Shown here: positions 1 to 5,741 of the stretch, in pieces
Numbering within the stretch: position 1 is the first letter of the stretch
Layout of the letters: each line of letters starts with the position of its first letter
Assembly (NCBI GenBank): GCA_036499025.1
Contig: DASYEM010000106.1
Coordinates: forward strand, 1-8,154
DNA from: Parvibaculum sp036499025
Lineage (GTDB): Bacteria > Pseudomonadota > Alphaproteobacteria > Parvibaculales > Parvibaculaceae
Reading direction: 5' to 3'
Length of the DNA: 8,154 bases
The notes under the pieces: model-generated
The model's database searches: none
What the model was told of the DNA's origin: nothing
Seen by the model: only the letters and a program-made list of their open reading frames with translations
Program-made: the position numbers and the translations under genes

Positions 1-1
1 C

Positions 2-559
2 GATATCATTCCGATCGCGCTGAACTACCTGCACATCGATCCGAATTCGACCAAGCCGGAGGATCTGGAAAAGGCGAAGGCTCTGTTGATGAGCATTCGC
101 CCCTACATCAAGTATTTCCACTCCTCGCAATACATCACCGACCTTGCGAACGGCGATGTTTGCCTCTCGCTCGGCTGGTCGGGTGACATCTTCCAGGCGG
201 CTTCCCGCGCCACGGAAGCCAAGAACGGCGTCGAGATCGAATACAAGATCCCGAAAGAAGGCACGATGATCTGGTTTGACAACATGGTCATTCCGAAAGA
301 CGCGCCGCATCCCGACGCTGCTCTTGCCTGGATCAACTTCAACCTCCGCCCGGAAATCGCGGCGGCGAATTCCAATTTCGTCGCTTACGCCAATCCGGTC
401 CCGGCGTCGAAGCCATTGATGGACAAGGCCGTCTCGGAAAATCCGTCGATCTATCCCTCGAAGGATGTGATGGACAAACTCTTCGCCGTTCCGACAAAGG
501 ATGAAAAGTTCAACCGCCTCCAGACTCGAGCGTGGTCGACCATCCGAACAGGCGAATAA
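2..559 (+). CDS. potF: Polyamine (putrescine)-binding periplasmic protein, PotF-like, 3' part
   Basis: The frame is open from the window edge and ends at TAA 557-559, giving the last 185 residues; families of this type are usually about 340-370 residues, so roughly half is missing upstream. It is the soluble receptor that captures putrescine or spermidine in the periplasm and delivers it to the PotH/PotI permease. The stretch YFHSSQYITDLANGD, then LGWSGD (Trp codon at 176-178, Asp at 185-187), then WFDN and the ending TRAWSTIRTGE, closely follow E. coli PotF as I remember it. There the Trp and Asp of GWxGD and the Asp of the FD pair contact the polyamine. Keeping those acidic and aromatic residues supports a polyamine ligand rather than another solute. 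Whether it prefers putrescine or spermidine cannot be told from this part. It lies just upstream of potH, with a terminator hairpin between them. Confidence 0.93.
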   Translation, partial: DIIPIALNYLHIDPNSTKPEDLEKAKALLMSIRPYIKYFHSSQYITDLANGDVCLSLGWSGDIFQAASRATEAKNGVEIEYKIPKEGTMIWFDNMVIPKDAPHPDAALAWINFNLRPEIAAANSNFVAYANPVPASKPLMDKAVSENPSIYPSKDVMDKLFAVPTKDEKFNRLQTRAWSTIRTGE

Positions 560-568
560 CGTCTCAAG

Positions 569-602
569 CGGCCCCGGCAGGTTCAACCTCCGGGGCCGTT
601 TT
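569..602 (+). terminator. Intergenic terminator/attenuator between potF and potH
   Basis: A 9-bp perfect GC stem pairs CGGCCCCGG (569-577) with CCGGGGCCG (590-598). It is extended inward by AGGT/ACCT (579-582 with 586-589) after one bulged C, and is followed directly by TTTT (599-602). This is the form of an intrinsic terminator. It starts 10 nt after the potF stop and ends 19 nt before the potH start. As potH has no clear promoter of its own, the hairpin probably acts as a partial terminator or 3' stabiliser that makes the receptor more abundant than the permease. Confidence 0.8.
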
Positions 603-620
603 CATATTGGGAGCGCGAGA

Positions 621-1571
621 GTGACGGACGTGCAAACACAAGGCGTAACGCTGGCGGATCGGGTGATGGGATCGCTGGCAAAGGTCGGATTGACCGGACG
701 GCGCATCGTTATCGGCGTGCCGCTGATCTGGCTCTGCTTGTTCTTTCTGTTGCCGTTCCTGATCATCATGAAGATCAGCGTCTCGACGCAGATCATAGCC
801 ATTCCGCCCTTCACACCGCTCTTCGACTGGAGCGCCGGCGGCTGGATTCCGGGCCTCCATATCGACTGGTCGAACTACAGCTATCTGTTTGAAGATCAGC
901 TCTATATCGGCGCCTATTTCAATTCGGTCCGCATCTCGTTCATCTCCACCTGCATTTGCATATTGATTGCCTATCCGATGGCCTATGGCGTCGCGCGCGC
1001 GCCGGAGAGTTGGCGCAATCCGCTATTGTTGCTGATTGTGCTGCCGTTCTGGACGTCATTGCTGCTGCGCGTCTATGCCTGGATCGGCCTACTGAAAAAC
1101 AACGGCATCATCAACAATGTGCTGATCTGGCTCGGCGTCATCAACGACCCCTTGCCGATGATGAACAACGCCTTCTCGGTCTATGTCGGCATCGTCTATT
1201 CCTATTTGCCCTTCATGCTGCTCCCGCTTTATGCAGCCTTGTCGCGTCTCGACTTCACGCTGCTCGAGGCGGCCAGCGACCTCGGTGCGTCGCGCACGCG
1301 CGCCTTCCTCAGCATCACATTGCCGCTCTCGATACCGGGTGTCATCGCCGGCGCGATGCTGGTCTTCATTCCGGCCGTTGGCGAGTTCGTCATTCCGTCG
1401 CTTCTTGGCGGCACGGCGGTCACCATGATCGGACGCGTCATCTGGGACGAATTCTTCAGCAATCAGGCTTGGCCTGTTGCTTCCGCCGTCGCCGTGGCGC
1501 TGATGCTCTTTCTGGTCGTGCCCATCATGATCTATCAATACTCGCAGAACCGCTCGGAGGCCCGCACATGA
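621..1571 (+). CDS. potH: Putrescine/spermidine ABC transporter permease PotH
   Basis: One of the two inner-membrane permease subunits that form the polyamine channel with PotI. The start is GTG 621, preceded by GGGAG at 609-613 with a 7-nt gap. This gives 316 residues, almost exactly the length of E. coli PotH. The frame is open further upstream (ATG 501), but that start would lie inside potF and before the terminator hairpin. About six hydrophobic segments are visible, near residues 30-50, 100-125, 135-157, 188-208, 235-258 and 285-305. The EAA loop that docks onto the ATPase is at about residues 216-240 (EAASDLGASRTRAFLSITLP). The motif GEFVIPSLLGG follows, as in other PotB/PotH proteins. 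The stop TGA overlaps the potI start as ATGA, which implies translational coupling. Confidence 0.95.
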   Translation: MTDVQTQGVTLADRVMGSLAKVGLTGRRIVIGVPLIWLCLFFLLPFLIIMKISVSTQIIAIPPFTPLFDWSAGGWIPGLHIDWSNYSYLFEDQLYIGAYFNSVRISFISTCICILIAYPMAYGVARAPESWRNPLLLLIVLPFWTSLLLRVYAWIGLLKNNGIINNVLIWLGVINDPLPMMNNAFSVYVGIVYSYLPFMLLPLYAALSRLDFTLLEAASDLGASRTRAFLSITLPLSIPGVIAGAMLVFIPAVGEFVIPSLLGGTAVTMIGRVIWDEFFSNQAWPVASAVAVALMLFLVVPIMIYQYSQNRSEART

Positions 1572-2392
1572 ACAAGTCAGGTCTCTCGCCCTTCGTTCTG
1601 GTCTGCATGATTTTCGGCTTCGTCTTTCTCTACGCGCCGATCATCATGCTTATCGCCTTTTCTTTTAACGCTTCGAAGCTTGTCACCGTTTGGGCGGGCT
1701 TCTCGACCAAATGGTATGTCGCGCTGCTGCATGACGATCAGATTCTCGGGGCTGCCTATCTGAGCTTCAAAATCGCCTTCATCAACGCCTGTCTGTCTCT
1801 CATCATCGGCACCATGGCTGCTTTCGCTCTGGTGCGGTTCGGCAAGTTTCTCGGCCGTGGTGTGATGATCCAGTCGATTTCGTCGCGTCTCGTTCTGCCC
1901 GACGTCATTCTCGGCCTGTCGATCCTGCTGCTTTTTGTTTCGCTGCAAAACGCTATCGGTTGGCCGGCGCAGCGCGGTGTGATGACCATCATCATCGCCC
2001 ATGTCACATTTTCTTCGGCCTATGTAGCCATCGTCGTGCAAACGCGGCTCGCGGGTCTCGACCGCTCCTTCGAGGAAGCGGCCTTCGATCTTGGTGCTGG
2101 TCCCTTCACTGTATTCCGCACCGTCACCTTGCCGATGATTGCGCCATCGCTTCTCGCGGGCTGGCTGCTTGCCTTCATTCTGTCCTTCGACGATCTCGTC
2201 ATTGCGAGCTTCGCCTCAGGTCCGAGTGCGACGACCTTGCCGATGGTGATTTTCTCCAAGGTGCGCCTCGGCCTCAACCCGGAGGTCAACGCGCTGGCCA
2301 CCATCATTGTCGCGGTTGTCGCGGTCGGTGTGATCTTTGCCGGGCGCGCGTTGCAGAACCAGGCGGATCAGCGCGCGGGCGGCAAAGCCTGA
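1568..2392 (+). CDS. potI: Putrescine/spermidine ABC transporter permease PotI
   Basis: Second permease subunit of the polyamine importer, 274 residues (E. coli PotI is about 281). The ATG at 1568 overlaps the potH stop as ATGA, and CGGAGG at 1555-1560 is a good ribosome-binding site 7 nt ahead. Hydrophobic segments lie near residues 8-32, 62-88, 105-128, 137-158, 192-216 and 243-262. The EAA loop is at residues 169-190 (EEAAFDLGAGPFTVFRTVTL). The downstream stretch FDDLVIASFASGPSATTLPM is characteristic of PotC/PotI. The same reading frame stays open upstream to about 956, but that part lies entirely inside potH and is a shadow. The stop codon lies inside a palindromic terminator shared with the convergent gene. 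Confidence 0.95.
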   Translation: MNKSGLSPFVLVCMIFGFVFLYAPIIMLIAFSFNASKLVTVWAGFSTKWYVALLHDDQILGAAYLSFKIAFINACLSLIIGTMAAFALVRFGKFLGRGVMIQSISSRLVLPDVILGLSILLLFVSLQNAIGWPAQRGVMTIIIAHVTFSSAYVAIVVQTRLAGLDRSFEEAAFDLGAGPFTVFRTVTLPMIAPSLLAGWLLAFILSFDDLVIASFASGPSATTLPMVIFSKVRLGLNPEVNALATIIVAVVAVGVIFAGRALQNQADQRAGGKA

Positions 2393-2406
2393 CGGCTCAG
2401 GCTTTT
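2384..2406. terminator. Bidirectional terminator containing both convergent stop codons
   Basis: A perfect 9-bp inverted repeat pairs AAAGCCTGA (2384-2392) with TCAGGCTTT (2397-2405) around the loop CGGC. The + strand ends in TTTT (2403-2406) and the - strand in TTT. The TGA of potI is the inner end of the left arm. The TGA of the DUF1295 gene, read on the - strand, is the inner end of the right arm. One 22-bp palindrome thus ends translation and probably transcription of both genes. Confidence 0.75.
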
Positions 2407-3194
2407 GGCGGCCAGGGGATGAAGGCGCTGGTCTTGCGCATGTAATCCGCATAAGCAGGTCGCGAGCGCTGCACCCGGCGTTCGAGCAAGGCCGCGCCGC
2501 TCCATTTGACCAGCAGGAACGTCATGACCAGCGGTCCCGGCAGGCTCATCCAGCCGTAAGGCGCTTCGCAGGCGACGAGATAACAACCCCACCAGAAGCA
2601 GAGATCACCGAAGTAATTCGGATGCCGCGTATAGCGCCACAAACCGCTATCGAGCACCTTTCCGCGGTTGGCCTCGTTGCCCTTGAAGCGCGCAAGCTGC
2701 CAGTCGCCGACGCTCTCGAAAAGAATGCCGATAACGGCAAGCGCGGCGCCCGCCATCGCCAGAACGCCGAGCCCGCCCCCTGCGCCATATTGCCCGAGTT
2801 GAAGCGGCAGCGAGACGATCCACATCAGGATGCCTTGCAACAGGAAGACAGTCCTCAGCGTGTGGAGATGCACATTCCCCTTCGCCTTTTTTGTCAACGA
2901 AACGTAACGACCGTCCGCGCCTTCGCGCCGCCAGCGCCACAACAGATAAAATCCAAGGCGCAGGCCCCAGACGACGACAAGCGTCGTCAGAACTTGCTGA
3001 TGCAATCCTCCGAAAGGAAACAGCCGCATCGTCACGCAACTGACGAGCACGAAACCGAAAGCCCAGAAACTGTCGATGAAACTGACGTCACGCAATGGAA
3101 TGCTGATGAGCCATAACACCAGCATCATCGCCGCCACCGCGCCGAAATTGGCTGCGAGCAGCGTGCTCGCATGTATCGTTTCATATTCCATCAT
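2397..3194 (-). CDS. DUF1295 membrane protein, steroid 5-alpha-reductase / isoprenylcysteine methyltransferase-like
   Basis: A polytopic inner-membrane protein of 265 residues (264 if the second ATG is used). About seven hydrophobic segments lie near residues 12-30, 40-58, 68-86, 115-132, 142-162, 195-210 and 215-235. The C-terminal half has the family hallmark GLWRYTRHPNYFGD (184-197) followed by WWG (201-203). Before it lies the E160...GDWQ (163-166) pattern, and after it LLERR (237-241) with the ending TSAFIPWPP. In related integral-membrane reductases and methyltransferases this region binds NADPH or S-adenosylmethionine, but the substrate of DUF1295 proteins is generally not established. 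The first ATG (3194) is only 2 nt from the G run of the Shine-Dalgarno sequence. The adjacent second ATG (3191) has better 5-nt spacing, so the true start may be 3191. The gene stands alone, convergent with potI and divergent from the amidase. Confidence 0.9.
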   Translation of the reverse strand: MMEYETIHASTLLAANFGAVAAMMLVLWLISIPLRDVSFIDSFWAFGFVLVSCVTMRLFPFGGLHQQVLTTLVVVWGLRLGFYLLWRWRREGADGRYVSLTKKAKGNVHLHTLRTVFLLQGILMWIVSLPLQLGQYGAGGGLGVLAMAGAALAVIGILFESVGDWQLARFKGNEANRGKVLDSGLWRYTRHPNYFGDLCFWWGCYLVACEAPYGWMSLPGPLVMTFLLVKWSGAALLERRVQRSRPAYADYMRKTSAFIPWPPKA

Positions 3195-3196
3195 TT

Positions 3197-3202
3197 CCCC
3201 CC
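3197..3202 (-). promoter_or_regulatory. Ribosome-binding site of the DUF1295 gene
   Basis: On the - strand this reads GGGGGG, then AA, then the tandem start codons ATGATG. Spacing is 2 nt to the first ATG (3194) and 5 nt to the second (3191), which favours the second as the main start. Confidence 0.5.
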
Positions 3203-3301
3203 GGTTTTGCCTTCACTCTAGAACTGGGGACTATGGCCTGCAATGATGCGTCAACAGCGACAGCGGCCGAATGCATGTCGCGATAAAAGGGAGCATGGAC
3301 C

Positions 3302-4765
3302 ATGCAGGACATCCATTATCGCAGCCTGATGAGCGTATCCGCCGACATTCATCGCGGTTCGCTATCGCCCGTTGAGGTGACCAAGGCGCTTCTCGCAAGG
3401 ATCGAGAAACTGGAGCCCGGTCTGCACGCCTTTGCAACCGTCACGGCAGACGCGGCGCTGGCGCAGGCAAAGGCGGCGGAGAGCGAGATTTCGCGCGGCA
3501 TGGATCGCGGCCCGCTTCACGGCATCCCCATCGCGGTAAAGGATCTCTGCTTCACGAAGGACGCGCCGACAGGATCCGGCACGACCATTTATCGCAACTG
3601 GACGCCGGACTATGACGCGACGGTTGTCGAGCGCTTGAAGCGCGCAGGGGCCGTCATTCTCGGCAAGCTGCAATTGACCGAAGGCGCGACCGGCCATCAC
3701 CACCGGGACATCACGCCGCCCGTCAATCCTTGGAATGCGGGTCACTGGACCGGCGTGTCGTCGAGCGGCTCCGGCGTCGCGACGGCGGCGGGCCTCTGCT
3801 TCGGTTCACTCGGTTCCGACACGGCGGGCTCCATCCGTTTTCCGTCCGCCTGTTGCGGCTTGACCGGCATCAAGCCCACCTGGGGCCGGGTTAGCCGTTA
3901 CGGCATTTTCCCGCTCGCGGAATCGCTCGACCACATCGGACCGATGACGCGGAGCGCCGCGGATGCCGCCGCGATCCTCGGCGTCATCGCAGGCGCTGAC
4001 GCGAACGACCCGACTGCGGTCCTCGCGCCTGTGCCGGATTATCTCGGCGAACTCGCGCGCGGCGTCCGTGGTCTGCGCATCGGCATCGACTGGTCATATG
4101 CGGGAGAAGGCGTCGATCCCGTTGTGCTCGCAGCGGTAAAAGACGCGCTCGCCGTCTTCGCCTCGCTCGGCGCGGAGATCAGGGAGATCGCCTTTCCTTC
4201 ACCCGGCAGCATTCTCGCCAATGCGCTGACCCTGATGACGGCGGAGGTGGCGGAAAGCCATGCGGCAACATTCCCGTCGCGCAAGGCGGACTATAGCCCC
4301 GGCCTGGCTGGCCTGCTCGAAATCGGCCGCACGACGAGCGGCATCGATCTCTTCCGTGCGCAGAAAGAACGCTGGGCTTTTTCGGGACGCCTCGCCGCCG
4401 TTTTCAACGATGTCGATATGATCCTCGTGCCGGCCATCGGCTCGACCGTACCGACATTCGAGGATGCTGAAGCAGCGATGGCGGATCCCGTTGGAGGCTT
4501 GCCGTCATTGCTGCGTTTCACTCTCCCGTTCGACGCGTCGGGCAGCCCGTCAATCACCTTGCCGGGCGGGCGCGATGGAAAAGGACTTCCCATCGGCCTC
4601 CAGCTCATCGGCCGTCATCTGTCGGAAGACGTTCTCTGCCGCGCCGGTTATGCCTTTCAACAAGTGACCGACTGGCACACGGCGCACCCCGCTCTCTCTC
4701 AGGCGGGTTGCGCCCCGAGTTCGAGTTCCCGCGCCACCTGGGCGACGACGGCGCGGTTGTCGTGA
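3302..4765 (+). CDS. Amidase signature family hydrolase
   Basis: A cytoplasmic Ser-cisSer-Lys amidohydrolase of 487 residues; family members release ammonia or amines from carboxamides. The ATG at 3302 follows AGGGAG (3288-3293) with an 8-nt gap; an ATG at 3295 is out of frame. The catalytic lysine is K80 in GIPIAVKD. S153 (cis-Ser, in GVSSSGSG) and S177 (nucleophile, in SDTAGSIRFPS) keep the 24-residue spacing seen in GatA and related enzymes. The segment 151-182 fits the amidase signature pattern as I recall it. GatA itself is unlikely because there is no gatB or gatC beside it; the real substrate is unknown. The usual family ending (TDWHTAHP, 457-463) is followed by about 24 extra Ser/Ala/Thr-rich residues, most of them encoded antisense to the opposing gene's 3' end. 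That tail is probably not functional. Confidence 0.93.
   Translation: MQDIHYRSLMSVSADIHRGSLSPVEVTKALLARIEKLEPGLHAFATVTADAALAQAKAAESEISRGMDRGPLHGIPIAVKDLCFTKDAPTGSGTTIYRNWTPDYDATVVERLKRAGAVILGKLQLTEGATGHHHRDITPPVNPWNAGHWTGVSSSGSGVATAAGLCFGSLGSDTAGSIRFPSACCGLTGIKPTWGRVSRYGIFPLAESLDHIGPMTRSAADAAAILGVIAGADANDPTAVLAPVPDYLGELARGVRGLRIGIDWSYAGEGVDPVVLAAVKDALAVFASLGAEIREIAFPSPGSILANALTLMTAEVAESHAATFPSRKADYSPGLAGLLEIGRTTSGIDLFRAQKERWAFSGRLAAVFNDVDMILVPAIGSTVPTFEDAEAAMADPVGGLPSLLRFTLPFDASGSPSITLPGGRDGKGLPIGLQLIGRHLSEDVLCRAGYAFQQVTDWHTAHPALSQAGCAPSSSSRATWATTARLS
4682..4713. terminator. Imperfect hairpin at the overlapping 3' ends of two convergent genes
   Basis: GCGCACCCCGC (4682-4692) pairs with GCGGGTTGCGC (4703-4713), 10 of 11 positions, around a 10-nt loop. 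It covers the - strand stop codon (4699-4701). Neither strand has a T run after it, so it is at best a weak or Rho-assisted terminator. Confidence 0.25.
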
Positions 4766-5541
4766 TCCCAGGGATGGAAGTCGGCACGGAAATAGTCGAA
4801 ATAGGGACGCAGCAGGCCGTTATAAGGACCACCCTTGCCGAACATATAGCGCAGGCCGCCCGTCCATAGCTTGAAGCGCGAGCCTTGATGGTCGCGCAGC
4901 ATGATTCGCATGTGGCGAAACGTATCCCAGAAAAACTCCACCGTGATGGCGATCATCAGCCACCGCCGCAGGCTGAGCTTGCCGCCCACCGCGCGATAGA
5001 CATCGAAGGCGACGGCTTTATGCTCGCTCTCTTCGATCGCATGCCAGCGCCACAGCGCCGCCATTTCCGGGTGTGCGCCCGCCAGCGCCTCAGGCTGCCG
5101 CAGCAGCGAATCCGCGAGCATCGCCGTCCAGTGTTCATAGGCAACCGTCGAGGCGAGATGCGAAATCGGCGGCAAGGTCTTCAGCGCCCAGGCCTGCCGG
5201 CGGCGGATCGGGTCTTCCAGCTTTTCCAGCGGATAGCCGCGCGAGGCGCATAGCGTCTCGTTATATTTCTGATGCTCGCGGCGATGGATCGATTCCTGCG
5301 CCGTGAAGCCACGCACATCGTCGGCGAGTTTCGGATCCGTGACCCGGCTGCGGTAATGCTTAACGCTGTCGATGAAATGCTGCTCGCCGATAGGGAACAT
5401 GATCGAAAGCGCATTGTAGAACGCCGTCTTGAACGCATCGCCGCCATGCCAGTCGCTCGCCAGCGGTTCGACATCGAAATTGAGATTGCGCGGCTTGATC
5501 GAGATATCGGCTGGCGTGCGTGATGCGTGAGTGGAGGTCAT
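4699..5541 (-). CDS. PF10118-type 'predicted metal-dependent hydrolase', ferritin-like di-iron protein
   Basis: A soluble protein of 280 residues matching the family annotated as predicted metal-dependent hydrolase (COG3687/PF10118), for which I know no settled reaction. The ATG at 5541 follows AGGAG (complement of 5550-5554) with an 8-nt gap. Four helical blocks carry a textbook di-iron carboxylate set: E53 (FPIGEQHFI), E83 and H86 (QESIHRREH), E136 (AYEHW), and E171 and H174 (EESEH). The order E, ExxH, E, ExxH is that of ferritin-like oxidases, desaturases and oxygenases. An oxidative reaction therefore seems at least as likely as hydrolysis (inference). Two hydrophobic or aromatic stretches near 195-206 and 240-252 could contact a lipid. 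The gene's 3' end overlaps the amidase by 67 bp. Its upstream region carries a tandem GGTCA element that matches one beside the AraC-type gene. Confidence 0.88.
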   Translation of the reverse strand: MTSTHASRTPADISIKPRNLNFDVEPLASDWHGGDAFKTAFYNALSIMFPIGEQHFIDSVKHYRSRVTDPKLADDVRGFTAQESIHRREHQKYNETLCASRGYPLEKLEDPIRRRQAWALKTLPPISHLASTVAYEHWTAMLADSLLRQPEALAGAHPEMAALWRWHAIEESEHKAVAFDVYRAVGGKLSLRRWLMIAITVEFFWDTFRHMRIMLRDHQGSRFKLWTGGLRYMFGKGGPYNGLLRPYFDYFRADFHPWDHDNRAVVAQVARELELGAQPA

Positions 5542-5581
5542 GGGCGGTGCTCCTGTCGGGCTGACGCGCTTCGTTGCAGTG

Positions 5582-5610
5582 AATGTAGGAAGAGGCAGGC
5601 GGGCTTGTAG
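5582..5610 (-). promoter_or_regulatory. Possible activator-dependent promoter of the PF10118 gene
   Basis: On the - strand a -10-like TACATT (complement of 5582-5587, 4 of 6 consensus positions) lies 23 nt downstream of the proximal TGACC half-site. A -35 at 17-nt spacing would be CTACAA, which hardly matches the consensus. A poor -35 next to an activator site is what a class II activated promoter looks like. The call rests on weak hexamers. Confidence 0.25.
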
Positions 5611-5644
5611 GGTCAGATCAGGAAAACCGGGGGGTCATATGTGG
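5611..5644. promoter_or_regulatory. Tandem GGTCA operator-like element upstream of the PF10118 gene
   Basis: Two direct half-sites, GGTCAGATCAGGAA (5611-5624) and GGTCATATGTGGCC (5633-5646), start exactly 22 bp apart. The element aligns without gaps to 7898-7931, with 27 of 34 positions identical including a G6 run. The proximal edge is 69 nt before the PF10118 start codon. Spacing and direct orientation fit a dimeric AraC-family regulator, for which the gene at 7939 is the obvious candidate. The protein-DNA link is inference. Confidence 0.55.
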
Positions 5645-5660
5645 CCATCCGCGATCTTTA

Positions 5661-5697
5661 TAAAAATCCGGCCCGGCTTGAGGAGAAGCCGGGCCGG
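5661..5697 (-). terminator. Intrinsic terminator of the DUF1302 gene
   Basis: A perfect 12-bp stem, read on the - strand as CCGGCCCGGCTT / AAGCCGGGCCGG (complement of 5686-5697 and 5668-5679), has a 6-nt loop. It is followed by ATTTTTA (complement of 5661-5667). It lies 44 nt after the DUF1302 stop codon and should separate that gene from the PF10118 gene downstream, so the two are probably transcribed separately. The + strand side has only a broken T run. Confidence 0.9.
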
Positions 5698-5741
5698 TTC
5701 GTTTCCGCGCCGCTGCGGGGGGATGCGGAGGCGCAGATAGT

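Noticed and set aside
501..620. Longer potH start at ATG 501
   Set aside because: It would overlap potF and cross the terminator hairpin. GTG 621 has a Shine-Dalgarno and gives the family's normal length.
956..1567. Upstream extension of the potI frame
   Set aside because: It lies wholly inside potH in another frame and encodes a Arg/His/Cys-rich shadow protein; the ATGA-coupled ATG at 1568 is clear.
2337..3116. Large + strand open frame opposite the DUF1295 gene
   Set aside because: Its composition (Arg/Gln/Glu/His-rich, no recognisable domain) is that of an antisense shadow, and the - strand frame has a clear family match.
3203..3301. Promoters between the divergent DUF1295 and amidase genes
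   Set aside because: A TTGACG hexamer (complement of 3249-3254) is present, but no -10 lies at proper spacing. No GGTCA element was found, so no promoter is called.
4092..4103. Single GGTCATATGCGG half-site match
   Set aside because: It is an isolated half-site inside the amidase coding sequence with no partner 22 bp away; probably chance.
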